From Terrisporobacter petrolearius (GTDB lineage Bacteria; Bacillota; Clostridia; Peptostreptococcales; Peptostreptococcaceae), in NCBI RefSeq assembly GCF_032598785.1, contig NZ_CP102984.1: a DNA stretch of 64,000 nucleotides; one strand, written 5' to 3'. The stretch's first letter is position 1. Each line of letters opens with the position of its first letter. The notes under the pieces were generated by a model that saw only the letters and a list, made by a program, of their open reading frames with translations, was not told where the DNA came from and did no database searches. Shown in pieces: positions 17,836 through 27,165 of the stretch. A program made the position numbers and the translations under genes.

Positions 17836-18579
17836 ATGTATATAGATTTTCATAGTCATATAGATTTCTACAAAGATGATGAATTACAAAAGGTTTATAA
17901 TGATATAAATAAAAACAATATAAAAATAATCTCCTGTGCTATGGATGAAGAAAGTTGCAAGAAAAATCTTGGTTTTTCTAAAGTATGTTCTAACATTATA
18001 CCTACTTTTGGTATACATCCTTGGAAAGTTACTAATGTGGTTACCAACCTAGACATCTATGATAACTACATAAAAGATAGCAAAATCATAGGTGAAGTTG
18101 GTCTAGATTTTCACTGGGCGGAAGATAAGTCAACTTATAAGCCTCAAATTGAAGTTTTTAAACATTTTGTAAAAAAAGCTAAAGCTTATGATAAATTCTT
18201 AAACATCCATACTAAAGGTGCAGAGGAGTTAGTTTATAATATTTTACATGAAGAAAATATGTTGGAAAAATCCATAATACACTGGTATAGCGGAGATTTA
18301 TCTACCTTAAATAAATTTATAGATGCTAAATCTTATTTCACTTTAAGCGTAGATATAAATACCTCACAGAAAACCCAAGATATTGCCAGGCTACTTCCCC
18401 TAAATCGTATTTTAGCAGAAACTGATGGCCCAACTGCTTTGGAGTGGGTTACTGGAGTTTATGGTATGCCTAGTGAGATTATCCATGTATATGAAGGTAT
18501 CTGCAATACAAAAGATATTTCTATGGATGAATTAAAACATAATATAAATAAAACTTATAACAGCATAACCAATAAGTAA
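17836..18579 (+). CDS. TatD-family metal-dependent hydrolase, last gene of the thiamine operon
   Basis: 247 residues with the TatD/amidohydrolase metal ligands in order: DFHSHID (residues 4-10), GEVGLDFHW (about 85-93), NIHTKGAE, IHWYSG, and LAETDGP. Most TatD proteins are called DNases, but this one starts directly at the thiZ stop codon (TAA-ATG) and ends the TPP-controlled operon. It thus occupies the place where other Firmicutes carry the YlmB formyl-pyrimidine amidohydrolase. I infer a role in converting the imported pyrimidine; this rests on context only. Confidence 0.85.
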   Translation: MYIDFHSHIDFYKDDELQKVYNDINKNNIKIISCAMDEESCKKNLGFSKVCSNIIPTFGIHPWKVTNVVTNLDIYDNYIKDSKIIGEVGLDFHWAEDKSTYKPQIEVFKHFVKKAKAYDKFLNIHTKGAEELVYNILHEENMLEKSIIHWYSGDLSTLNKFIDAKSYFTLSVDINTSQKTQDIARLLPLNRILAETDGPTALEWVTGVYGMPSEIIHVYEGICNTKDISMDELKHNINKTYNSITNK

Positions 18580-18616
18580 AGGCATGGGTAGATTTTTATT
18601 CTACCCATGCCTTTAT
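18578..18616. terminator. bidirectional terminator between thi and opp operons
   Basis: A 15-bp perfect stem (AAAGGCATGGGTAGA / TCTACCCATGCCTTT) with A/T flanks on both sides lies between the convergent thiamine and opp operons. Confidence 0.9.
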
Positions 18617-18621
18617 AAATT

Positions 18622-19575
18622 TTAGACCATATGGCAATATACTATCTGATTTTCTCCAAATACTTTTGCCTTTGGTTCTTCTTTTTCACATATTTCTTTG
18701 CAGAATTTACATCTAGTTCTAAATCTACATCCTGAAGGTGGATTTAATGGATTTGGCACATCACCTTCTAGTATCTCTTCTTCTTTATTGTCATAAATAG
18801 AAGGGATACTACTAAGTAATGCTTTTGTATATGGATGTTTAGGATTTTCATAGATATCCTCAGTGTTTCCAATTTCCACAACTTTTCCCAAATACATAAC
18901 ACATACTCTATCTGATATATGTCTAACCATAGATAAGTCATGAGCTATAAATAGATAGGTCACACCAAACTCCTTTTGTAAATCTTCTAATAAATTTATA
19001 ACTTGAGCTTGTATAGAAACGTCTAGTGCTGAGATTGGTTCATCACAAAAAACAAAATCAGGTTTAACTGATAAAGCTCTTGCTATACCAATTCTTTGCC
19101 TTTGTCCTCCACTAAACTCATGAGGATATTTTGTAGCACAATCTCTTGATAATCCTACTTTTTCAAGCATTTCATAAACTACTTCTTCTTTTTCTTTGTT
19201 TGATAAATCCGTGTGTATATCAAGTGGTTCTTTAATAATATCTTTTACCATCATATTTGGATTTAGTGATGCATAAGGATCTTGGAAAATTGTTTGAATT
19301 CTCTTTCTAAAAGATTTTAATTCCTTTTCACTTTTACTCCCTATATCTTCTCCATCAAATAAAATTTTCCCATCTGTCACATCATAAAGTCTTATTAAAG
19401 TTCTACCTAAAGTAGATTTTCCACAACCACTTTCTCCAACTAGACCTAAGGTTTCACCCTTTTTTATATAAAAACTTACATCATCTACAGCCTTAACTTC
19501 TTTAATATTCTTTTTGATTATTCCATTATTTTGTGCGAAATATTTTTTTAGATTCTTAACTTCAATTAAGTTCAT
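18622..19575 (-). CDS. oppF: oligopeptide/dipeptide ABC transporter ATPase OppF
   Basis: About 317 residues. Walker A VGESGCGKSTLG, signature FSGGQRQRIGIARAL, Walker B FVFCDEPISALD, H-loop IAHDLSMV, and the OppF/DppF C-terminal cysteine region (GCRFRTRCKFCKEICEKE) that may bind an Fe-S cluster. I start at the ATG at 19575, 9 nt after GAGG; upstream in-frame codons lack an SD. Last gene of the minus-strand oppABCDF operon. It powers peptide import with OppD. Confidence 0.9.
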   Translation of the reverse strand: MNLIEVKNLKKYFAQNNGIIKKNIKEVKAVDDVSFYIKKGETLGLVGESGCGKSTLGRTLIRLYDVTDGKILFDGEDIGSKSEKELKSFRKRIQTIFQDPYASLNPNMMVKDIIKEPLDIHTDLSNKEKEEVVYEMLEKVGLSRDCATKYPHEFSGGQRQRIGIARALSVKPDFVFCDEPISALDVSIQAQVINLLEDLQKEFGVTYLFIAHDLSMVRHISDRVCVMYLGKVVEIGNTEDIYENPKHPYTKALLSSIPSIYDNKEEEILEGDVPNPLNPPSGCRFRTRCKFCKEICEKEEPKAKVFGENQIVYCHMV

Positions 19576-19576
19576 T

Positions 19577-20548
19577 TTACTCATCCTCACTTACTTTTAC
19601 ACATTTCACCTCATGTGTTTTGCTTAATACCCTTGTGGCTACAGCTTTTTTGCAAGCTTCTTTTCTTTCATCACATCTGTCATAAAAAGGACATCCACTT
19701 GGCATATTAAATAAGTTAGGTGGTGTGCCTTGTATTGGTACCAATCTTTCTTTCTCAGAAGTTTTACCCTTTGGTATGGACTTTAAAAGACCTTTTGTAT
19801 ATGGATGTTTTGCATTTTTAAATATTTCATTTACTGTGCCTGTTTCCATGATTTGTCCACCATACATTACAATTACTTTATCACAAGTGTTATAAACTAC
19901 TCCTAGGTCATGAGTTATTAGTATTGTTGAATTTTCATTTTCTTTATTTAAATTTTTAATTAGTCTTAAAATTTGTGCTTGTATAGTAACATCTAAGGCT
20001 GTAGTTGGCTCATCTGCAATTAATAATCTTGGTGATGAACTCATTGCCATAGCTATACAAACTCTTTGTCTCATACCTCCACTAAATTCATGTGGATAAT
20101 TATCAATTCTTACCTCTGGTGATGGTATTCCTACCATTGTAAGTAAGTCTATGGCTTTTTCTCTAGCTTCTTTTTTCCTAAGTTTTTCATGTCTCATCAA
20201 AACTTCACTTATTTGTTTTCCTACTTTTATAAGAGGATTAAGAGCTGTCATTGGATCTTGAAAAACCATTGATATTTTATTTCCTCTTATCTTTCTCATT
20301 TCCTTTTCATCCAGCTTGGCTAAATCTTTTCCATCAAATAATATTTCTCCACCTACTACTTTTCCTGGATGACTTATTAAACCCATTATGGATTTTGAAG
20401 TTATACTTTTCCCACTTCCACTTTCTCCAACTAATCCAACTATTTCTTTTCTTCCTATATTAAAACTAACATCTCTTAAAGCTTCTACTTCTCCTTTTGG
20501 AGTAAAGAAGGATGTTTTTAAGTTTTTCACTTCCAATATATTACTCAC
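19577..20548 (-). CDS. oppD: oligopeptide/dipeptide ABC transporter ATPase OppD
   Basis: About 323 residues with Walker A VGESGSGKSITS, signature FSGGMRQRVCIAMAM, Walker B LLIADEPTTALDV, H-loop ITHDLGVV and the C-terminal oligopeptide-transporter domain with cysteines (GCPFYDRCDERKEAC). The GTG at 20548 (MSNILEVKN) follows AGGTGG by 5 nt and fits OppD N-termini better than a GTG three codons earlier. Pairs with OppF. The substrate may be oligopeptides, dipeptides or nickel; sequence motifs alone cannot tell. Confidence 0.9.
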   Translation of the reverse strand: MSNILEVKNLKTSFFTPKGEVEALRDVSFNIGRKEIVGLVGESGSGKSITSKSIMGLISHPGKVVGGEILFDGKDLAKLDEKEMRKIRGNKISMVFQDPMTALNPLIKVGKQISEVLMRHEKLRKKEAREKAIDLLTMVGIPSPEVRIDNYPHEFSGGMRQRVCIAMAMSSSPRLLIADEPTTALDVTIQAQILRLIKNLNKENENSTILITHDLGVVYNTCDKVIVMYGGQIMETGTVNEIFKNAKHPYTKGLLKSIPKGKTSEKERLVPIQGTPPNLFNMPSGCPFYDRCDERKEACKKAVATRVLSKTHEVKCVKVSEDE

Positions 20549-20557
20549 TTCTGCCAC

Positions 20558-21391
20558 CTACCTATCATTTGCCTTAGCTTCAAATGTTGATCTTAGTGTA
20601 TCTCCAATCAAATTAAAACTTAATACTGTTAATAATATAAACATACCAGGGAAAATCGCCATATAAGGAGCTTGTCCTAAGTAAGCTTGGGCATCCTTTA
20701 ACATACTCCCCCAAGATGCATTTGGTTGTTGAACACCAAGACCTAAGAAACTAAGAGAAGATTCCATAAGTATGGCACTGGCTATATTAATACTAGAGGT
20801 AACAATTATAGTAGGCAGTATACTTGGTATTATATGCTTAAAAATTATATTAAAATGACTTTGTCCTACAGACTTCGCATATAATATATACTCTCTTTCT
20901 TTTACTGATAATGTCTCTGCTCTAACTACCCTTGCTATGCTCATCCAACCTAATAGTCCAATTACCAAAATTATATTTTGAATTCCTGACCCTAAATATG
21001 AATTTATTACTATAATTAAGAAAAATGTTGGTATACACATTAATATATCTATAAATCTAGTTATAAAACTATCTATTTTCCCACCAAAATATCCACTTAT
21101 AGTTCCTATAATTGTTCCAAAAGCTGTGGAAATTAACATAGATAAAAATCCAACAGTCAATGAAATTCTTCCACCATATAAAGTTCTTGTGAAATAGTCT
21201 CTTCCCATATTATCTGTTCCAAATAAATTACTTCCCCCTGGTGATTTAAGTCCACCCACTGGATTTATCTTATTGGGATCAAAAGGACTTAAAAAAGCTA
21301 AAATACACGCTACACATAATACACCTATTACAGTAAGTGCTAATAGTGCTAATTTATTGTGTTTAAAATTATTTTTTAATCTTTGTACCAT
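20558..21391 (-). CDS. oppC: oligopeptide/dipeptide ABC permease OppC
   Basis: 277 residues, one N-terminal helix followed by the BPD-transporter core; FGTDNMGRDYFTRTLYGGRISL and ESSLSFLGLGVQQPNASWG are characteristic OppC/DppC motifs (both quoted in part). ATG preceded by GGGAGG. Adjacent to oppB (15-bp gap) and oppD, forming the heterodimeric channel. Confidence 0.92.
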   Translation of the reverse strand: MVQRLKNNFKHNKLALLALTVIGVLCVACILAFLSPFDPNKINPVGGLKSPGGSNLFGTDNMGRDYFTRTLYGGRISLTVGFLSMLISTAFGTIIGTISGYFGGKIDSFITRFIDILMCIPTFFLIIVINSYLGSGIQNIILVIGLLGWMSIARVVRAETLSVKEREYILYAKSVGQSHFNIIFKHIIPSILPTIIVTSSINIASAILMESSLSFLGLGVQQPNASWGSMLKDAQAYLGQAPYMAIFPGMFILLTVLSFNLIGDTLRSTFEAKANDR

Positions 21392-21406
21392 GTGATTCTC
21401 CTCCCA

Positions 21407-22351
21407 TTACCCTTTAATTCTTGGATCTATTAATTCGTATAATAGATCTGCCATTAGATTACCTATTATTAATATAAAAGAGGAAAACATAGTAATTCCC
21501 ATAACCACAGGGTAATCATAGCCAAAGATTGAGTTTATGCCCAGCTGACCCATTCCAGGCCAACCAAAAATTGTCTCTGTTATAAAGGCTCCTGTTACAA
21601 GTTGTGGAAGAGACATAGCAAATATTGTTATTACAGGTAATAAGGTGTTTTTTAGTACATGTTTAAATAATATATCTTTAGTAGTTGCACCATAGGCCCT
21701 TTGTGTAAGCACATAGTCCTCCCTAAGTTGACTTATAGTGCTCGATCTTATATATCTAGTAAACACACATATATTATAGTAACTAAGAATAATTACAGGC
21801 ATTACCATATGTTTTAGTAAGTCTACAGTATTTTCTACTCCTGCTGTTCTCATTCCAATACTAGGTAGTAAACCTAATTTTAAAGAAAATGTATATATAA
21901 GTATCATTGCAAACCAAAAACTTGGTATTGATATTCCTATATATGAAACAATGTTTAATAATTTATCTATTGTAGAATCTTTTTTATATCCTGTCACAAG
22001 TCCAATAGGTATTGCCACCAATATTGATAATACTAAGGCTGTAACTGTTATTAAAAGTGTATTTGGAAGTCTTTCCATAATCACTTGTATAACTGGTCTA
22101 TGACTAATTAAGGAGTATCCTAAGTTTCCTTGCAATGCATTTATTAGCCACCTAAAATACTGAATAAATATGGGTTTATCCAGCCCCATACTAACTCTAA
22201 TTCTTTCTATATCATCTGGATTCATTTGGGGTGTTATATAGACTTGTAACGGATCCCCTGGAGCCATTTGCATTAACAGAAATGACACTAATGATATAAA
22301 GAATAACATGGGGATTAATCCATATAATCTTTTTATAACTTTAATTTTCAT
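21407..22351 (-). CDS. oppB: oligopeptide/dipeptide ABC permease OppB
   Basis: 314 residues with six expected membrane segments and OppB/DppB motifs: LMQMAPGDPLQVY, MGLDKPIFIQYFRWL, and the coupling-loop region REDYVLTQRAYGAT. The ATG has GGAGAG 5 nt ahead. It is separated from oppA by an intra-operon hairpin, so its expression is probably lower than that of the binding protein. Confidence 0.92.
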   Translation of the reverse strand: MKIKVIKRLYGLIPMLFFISLVSFLLMQMAPGDPLQVYITPQMNPDDIERIRVSMGLDKPIFIQYFRWLINALQGNLGYSLISHRPVIQVIMERLPNTLLITVTALVLSILVAIPIGLVTGYKKDSTIDKLLNIVSYIGISIPSFWFAMILIYTFSLKLGLLPSIGMRTAGVENTVDLLKHMVMPVIILSYYNICVFTRYIRSSTISQLREDYVLTQRAYGATTKDILFKHVLKNTLLPVITIFAMSLPQLVTGAFITETIFGWPGMGQLGINSIFGYDYPVVMGITMFSSFILIIGNLMADLLYELIDPRIKG

Positions 22352-22374
22352 ATTGCTCTCCTATTTTCATTGTA

Positions 22375-22404
22375 AAAAATAGCCCAAAAGATAGGGCTAT
22401 TTTT
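22375..22404 (-). terminator. intra-operon attenuating hairpin between oppA and oppB
   Basis: AAAAATAGCCC pairs with GGGCTATTTTT, followed on the minus strand by a T-run. Its place between oppA and oppBCDF suggests partial termination so that the binding protein is made in excess. Confidence 0.75.
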
Positions 22405-22413
22405 CATATCATA

Positions 22414-23979
22414 TTAGCTTTTAACTTTTATACCATTTAAATCTCTAAACATAAATACAGGTGCTAAGTTAGCTCCTGTTGTATCATAGTTCTTATCCAC
22501 TGCTATTATTGATTTAGGGTAGCTTATTGGGTAAAGTGCTGCATCTTTCGCTAAAATTTGTTGTATTTCTTTGTATAAAGCATGTCTTTTATCATTATCT
22601 GTTTCTTTTAAAGCTTCTTTGAATTTCTTATCTATTTCTTTATTAGCATATCCAGACATATTATCACTTCCATCACTTATAAATAATGAAGCATATTCTG
22701 CTGGCTCACTTCCCATTACATAACCATTTAAGGCTAAATCAAAACTTGCTTTTTTACCATCAAATAATTCACCATAGAAAGCACTTTTCTCCATTGGTTT
22801 TAATTCCACTTCCACTCCAACATCTTTCAAGTTACTTTGTATAACTAAAGCTGTTTTCTCTTGTTGAGTTTTGTGAGTAGAATAAGCTAATTTTAATTTT
22901 AGATCACTTACTCCAGCTTCTTTTAATAACTTTTTAGATTTATCTTTGTCTTGCTCATATTTTTCAACATGATCAGTGTAAGACATTGCGTTTGATGCAA
23001 ATAATGAATAAGCTTTATTTGCATATTCTTCTGATTTATATGCTGCTGTAATTATTTCGTCTTTATTTATAGCATAAGATAAAGCCTGTCTTACCTTACT
23101 ATCTTTTAAAGTGTCATTTATATTTTGCATAAATATAAGGTTATCAACCATGCCTTCATCAAATTCTATTAATTCAATATTATCTTTTCCTTCAATGTCT
23201 GATATTTCATCTGGTTGAACATATTTAGCATTAATTTCTCCATTTTGAAGGGCCATATTAGCAGAGTTGGAATCAGCTATTACCCTATATGTAATAGTTT
23301 GTAAATTTCCTTTTTCCCCATAATAATCATCAAATCTTTCTAAAGTTATTAGCTCTCCAGTTTTGTATTCCTTAAATTTGTATGCACCGTTACCTACTGG
23401 AGAATTATTCTTTTCACTTTTAGCTAAATCTTTTTCTCCTTCATATATATGCTTAGGTATTATTCTTATATTTCCTAGCATAGTTTCAAATGAAGTAGAT
23501 ACTACGGGTAATTTAAACTTTACTGTAGTGTCATCTATTTTAGTTGCCTCTACTGCTGTATCTTCTATAACAAATTTGCCTCTATTTATTGATGCTTGAT
23601 TTTCATCTAATATACTTTCCATAGTAAATATTAAATCATCTGCTGTTAAAGCTTCATTATCATGCCATTTCAAACCAGACTTCAATTTAACTGTATATGT
23701 TAAAAAATCATCTGATACTTTAACATCCTCTGCTAGATAGAATGTTTTCTCACCCTTCTTATCTACAACATATAATGGGTTGTATAAAGCATTCATCACT
23801 GTTAGTGAAACTCTATCATTTGCATAAAGTGGATTTAGATTAACTGCGTCTCCACCTGCTGCTATATTCATTGTTGTTATGCTAGAACTACTAGACGATT
23901 CCTGTGATGCAGAACATCCCACACCAAAAACCATAGTCCCCACTAGTCCTAGTGCTAATAATTTTCTTTTTAATTTCAT
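22414..23979 (-). CDS. oppA: oligopeptide-binding lipoprotein OppA (SBP family 5)
   Basis: About 521 residues. The start at 23979 follows GGGAGG; the longer open frame upstream contains the operator repeats and is not coding. Signal peptide with lipobox FGVGCSAS. Family-5 features include LNPLYANDRVSLTVMNALY, LKSGLKWHDNEALTADDL and NGAYKFKEYKTGE. It binds peptides (or another family-5 ligand such as a nickel chelate) outside the membrane and hands them to OppBC. First gene of the operon. Confidence 0.9.
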   Translation of the reverse strand: MKLKRKLLALGLVGTMVFGVGCSASQESSSSSSITTMNIAAGGDAVNLNPLYANDRVSLTVMNALYNPLYVVDKKGEKTFYLAEDVKVSDDFLTYTVKLKSGLKWHDNEALTADDLIFTMESILDENQASINRGKFVIEDTAVEATKIDDTTVKFKLPVVSTSFETMLGNIRIIPKHIYEGEKDLAKSEKNNSPVGNGAYKFKEYKTGELITLERFDDYYGEKGNLQTITYRVIADSNSANMALQNGEINAKYVQPDEISDIEGKDNIELIEFDEGMVDNLIFMQNINDTLKDSKVRQALSYAINKDEIITAAYKSEEYANKAYSLFASNAMSYTDHVEKYEQDKDKSKKLLKEAGVSDLKLKLAYSTHKTQQEKTALVIQSNLKDVGVEVELKPMEKSAFYGELFDGKKASFDLALNGYVMGSEPAEYASLFISDGSDNMSGYANKEIDKKFKEALKETDNDKRHALYKEIQQILAKDAALYPISYPKSIIAVDKNYDTTGANLAPVFMFRDLNGIKVKS

Positions 23980-24001
23980 CTTCTTCCTCCCACCATTTTT
24001 T

Positions 24002-24074
24002 ATTATCATTTTGATAATTGAATTGTAACATTTTATATTTTTAATTTCAATACTTTTATTATCATTTTGATAAT
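24002..24074. promoter_or_regulatory. paired perfect palindromes upstream of oppA
   Basis: Two identical 17-bp palindromes, ATTATCA-TTT-TGATAAT, at 24002-24018 and 24058-24074, are 56 bp apart and embedded in longer similar flanks (…GATAATT(G/A)AATTG). They lie within 100 bp upstream of the oppA start, where a repressor or activator would bind. The arms resemble metalloregulator half-sites but in the opposite orientation to a Fur box. The regulator is unknown. Confidence 0.5.
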
Positions 24075-24141
24075 TAAATTGATATAACTTAATTCTAGAA
24101 CTTATCAACAGCGTAAATAGAACTATAATCTCCTAACATGT

Positions 24142-24184
24142 AAAAAAAGTCAGGTAGATTAATTTTATCTACCTGACTTTTTTA
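24142..24184. terminator. terminator of the Bce-type operon
   Basis: An 18-bp stem (AAAAAAAGTCAGGTAGAT / ATCTACCTGACTTTTTTT) directly follows the bceB-type gene on the minus strand. Confidence 0.9.
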
Positions 24185-24190
24185 TATATT

Positions 24191-26290
24191 TTAATATTCT
24201 TTAGATTTTATATTTCTTTTGAATGTGTAATAAGTACCTGCATAATAGCACACATATATAAATATCATTAAAATCATGGCTATTACAATGTTAATTACAA
24301 AGGCCTTATCACCTATATAAGAATTAATTATATCAGAATTTAAAATATAATAATTAGATATAAATATTACAAAGCCAATTAAAGCTATAAATATGGGAAT
24401 TACAAAATATATGGATATTTGTTTTAAAATTATTTTATTAATATCATCCTCTTCTACTCCCAACTTTTTAAGTACATTGAATCTGCTACTGTGCTCTATA
24501 GAATCAGAAAGTTGCTGAAGGGCAAGAACTGTTAAACTAATCATAAGTAAAACTGTTCCCAAATATATTCCTAAAATCCTCATGGCTAAAGTTGCATTTA
24601 AAATATTATTAGTTTCAAAAGATTTCACTCTAGTGTCAATTAAATATTCACTTATATCTTTATTTTTATATTTTTTTGTTAAATTCTCATTATTATTTTT
24701 AAACCAATTGTATATATATTTACCTTTAAATTCTATGATTTTCTCAAAATCTACTTCCTTCTTTGTATTAACTAATAAATTAGTACTTGCAAGGGTTAGA
24801 TTTTCACATAACTTGTCTGGCAATACTATAATATGATCTGATTGAATATTGTAAATTCCCTCTCCAAAGGACTCTGTGTAATAGCCAGTATTACTAATAT
24901 TTAATTTTTTCCCATCTACATTTATAACTGAATTTTTCTTTATGGATTTTTTTATATCATCTTCCTTTATGATTTTTTGCCACTGAGTAGTAAATTCATT
25001 ATCTTTTAGGGAAATCTCCTTATAACCTAACATACTTCTTAACTTATTGAAATCACTTAGTTTCACTGCAACTACAGGTATATTGTCCACATCTCTTATA
25101 TAAAAATCTTCTTTATTCAAAAAGTATTTTTCCACCTGACAGTACTCTTCAACACCATAATTATTATCATTTAAGTATTTTATAACTTCATCATAATTTA
25201 TTTTAGGTATGTCCTTAATATCCTTTAAACTTGTATTTTCATCAAGTCTATAACTATATTCATTTCTCACATCTATATCAAAAGGTACTCTATAGTCCAA
25301 ATATCCTATGCTCCATTGACTCATTACAAGAGTTAGCATAAAACTAATAGCTGCCCCTAAAAAAGTAATACAAATAGTACCCATTAGGATTGGAGCTGTT
25401 TTTATTTTTGATACTATACCTCCTATTAAAAAAAGATTTGTATTTTCGTATTTAAAATTAATGCATCTCTCTTTTATAAAAATCATTATATATGCTATAG
25501 AATAAAAAAGTAGGTATGTAGCTACTATAAAACTTACTAGGGATATTACTTGGAATATCAATCCGTTTTTATAATCCAACGCTGAGTATCCCTTATTGTT
25601 AATAAGTTTATAAGTACAGTATCCTCCCACACTATATAAAATCACTGACAGTCCAAATATTATTGCATAAAACTTACCACTTCTTTTAAATTGAAACTCT
25701 GTTTTCTTCTCCATGTTCATCATATTAATCAGCTTTAATTTTCTCAAAACTCTAATATTGTAAACTCCAATTATACAAAACATGGATATGAAAAATATAA
25801 ATGTTATAACCACAGTATCCATATACAACCTAAAGTTAAATACTACCTCTTGTTTTGCTGTAACTAAAACTATTGCCGTTACTACTTGTGAAAACAAAGT
25901 CCCTATGCATATTCCACATATTATAGCCATTATCCCAACTATTAACGTTTCAATAAAAAACATTAAAGCCACACTTTTTTGTTCACTTCCAAGTAATATA
26001 TATGTAGCAAATTCTCTTTGTCTTCTTTTCATCATATATTTATTTACATAACCAACTAGGATTATCAAAACTCCTGTTATTACATAAGTTGAATATTTTA
26101 ATATAGCTTTTAAAACCTCAAATTTATAGGACTTTTCTGTTATAAGTTCATAACTTGAACTTGATAAAGACATAAAAGCATAAAATAAACTTACACATAA
26201 AGTTATAGTTATAAAATATATTAAGTAGTCTTTAATTGATTTTTTTGCATTTCCCAGTGCTAATTTAACGTACATCCCTAACGTCACCAC
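24191..26290 (-). CDS. BceB-type ABC permease (FtsX domains, large extracytoplasmic loop)
   Basis: 699 residues with the BceB layout: about ten membrane helices, the first FtsX-like core in residues 55-150, and a large hydrophilic extracytoplasmic domain (roughly 330-560) between helices 7 and 8. A final FtsX core follows, with the pattern SSRFNVLKKLGVEEDDINKIILKQ (quoted in part). Known: BceB senses antimicrobial peptides such as bacitracin and frees lipid-II-cycle targets, signalling to an intramembrane kinase. It overlaps the ATPase gene by 26 bp, and the kinase/regulator pair lies upstream. The peptide recognised cannot be predicted from sequence by eye. Confidence 0.88.
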   Translation of the reverse strand: MVTLGMYVKLALGNAKKSIKDYLIYFITITLCVSLFYAFMSLSSSSYELITEKSYKFEVLKAILKYSTYVITGVLIILVGYVNKYMMKRRQREFATYILLGSEQKSVALMFFIETLIVGIMAIICGICIGTLFSQVVTAIVLVTAKQEVVFNFRLYMDTVVITFIFFISMFCIIGVYNIRVLRKLKLINMMNMEKKTEFQFKRSGKFYAIIFGLSVILYSVGGYCTYKLINNKGYSALDYKNGLIFQVISLVSFIVATYLLFYSIAYIMIFIKERCINFKYENTNLFLIGGIVSKIKTAPILMGTICITFLGAAISFMLTLVMSQWSIGYLDYRVPFDIDVRNEYSYRLDENTSLKDIKDIPKINYDEVIKYLNDNNYGVEEYCQVEKYFLNKEDFYIRDVDNIPVVAVKLSDFNKLRSMLGYKEISLKDNEFTTQWQKIIKEDDIKKSIKKNSVINVDGKKLNISNTGYYTESFGEGIYNIQSDHIIVLPDKLCENLTLASTNLLVNTKKEVDFEKIIEFKGKYIYNWFKNNNENLTKKYKNKDISEYLIDTRVKSFETNNILNATLAMRILGIYLGTVLLMISLTVLALQQLSDSIEHSSRFNVLKKLGVEEDDINKIILKQISIYFVIPIFIALIGFVIFISNYYILNSDIINSYIGDKAFVINIVIAMILMIFIYVCYYAGTYYTFKRNIKSKEY

Positions 26291-27032
26291 CTAACAATGC
26301 AACCACATCTAATATTTGATTGAAGAACTGCTTACGACTATTTTTACCTTTTATTAGCTCAGTAAAAATCTTTCCATCTTTAATAAATAAAATCCTATCA
26401 CAATAACTTGCTGTAAATGAATCATGAGTTACCATTAATATTGTAGCTCCTAAGTCTTTATTCATATTTGAAATCATCTCTATAAGCATTTGTGCTGACC
26501 TAGAATCTAGGGCCCCTGTTGGCTCATCAGCTAAAATAATCTTTGGATTTGTTATTAATGCTCTTGCACAAGCAGTTCTTTGTTTTTGCCCTCCAGATAC
26601 TTCGTAAGGATATTTTGAAAGTAAATCTTCAATTTCCAATTCTTTTGCCACATTTAGAACTTTTTCATCTATTTCTGTTTTTTTAGTTCTATTAATTGTA
26701 AGGGCCAGTGCAATATTTTCATGTATAGTTAAAGTATCTAATAAATTAAAATCTTGAAAAATAAATCCTAAATTTTCTCTTCTAAACTTTGCTATCTTCT
26801 TTGGAGTTATTTCTGTTAAGTCTTGCTTATCTAAATAAATATGACCAGAACTAACTTCATCTATAGTGGAAATGGTATTTAACAATGTTGTCTTTCCCGA
26901 TCCTGATGGACCCATAACCCCTATAAATTCTCCCCTTTCCACGTTAAAACTTATATCATCTATCGCCTTAACTATATTTCCTTTGTTACCATAATATTTT
27001 TCTATGTTTTCTATTTTTAGTATTTCACTCAT
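26265..27032 (-). CDS. BceA-type ABC ATPase
   Basis: About 255 residues, MacB/LolD-like: Walker A MGPSGSGKTTLLN, signature VSGGQKQRTACARAL, Walker B IILADEPTGALDSRS, H-loop VTHD. I use the ATG at 27032, which has GGAGGTGAT 5 nt ahead, rather than a GTG three codons earlier. It powers the BceB-type permease encoded next. Separated from the kinase gene by a hairpin and an operator-like repeat, so the transporter probably has its own inducible promoter. Confidence 0.92.
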   Translation of the reverse strand: MSEILKIENIEKYYGNKGNIVKAIDDISFNVERGEFIGVMGPSGSGKTTLLNTISTIDEVSSGHIYLDKQDLTEITPKKIAKFRRENLGFIFQDFNLLDTLTIHENIALALTINRTKKTEIDEKVLNVAKELEIEDLLSKYPYEVSGGQKQRTACARALITNPKIILADEPTGALDSRSAQMLIEMISNMNKDLGATILMVTHDSFTASYCDRILFIKDGKIFTELIKGKNSRKQFFNQILDVVALLGGDVRDVR

Positions 27033-27079
27033 CAATATCACCTCCCCTTTATCTTACCTTATTTTCTTATTAGCTGATT

Positions 27080-27109
27080 CGATGTAATGTTACTTTAAAG
27101 TTACGATGT
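27080..27109. promoter_or_regulatory. operator-like repeat upstream of the BceA-type gene
   Basis: CGATGT at 27080-27085 and 27104-27109 flanks two direct GTTAC copies (27089-27093, 27100-27104) around a TTTAAA core. Its location between the kinase and transporter genes fits a response-regulator binding site. No direct proof. Confidence 0.35.
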
Positions 27110-27133
27110 TGTCACCTAGTGGTCTATGGCATT

Positions 27134-27165
27134 AAAAAAAGGAACTTAAGTAAGATCCTTTTTTT
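27134..27165 (-). terminator. terminator at the end of the sensor kinase gene
   Basis: AAAAAAAGGA pairs with TCCTTTTTTT around a 12-nt AT-rich loop. The stem overlaps the last codons of the kinase gene (stop at 27146). Confidence 0.6.

Noticed and set aside
23980..24108. 43 extra N-terminal codons for oppA
   Set aside because: They contain the twin palindromes and lack an SD; the ATG at 23979 follows GGGAGG and starts the signal peptide.
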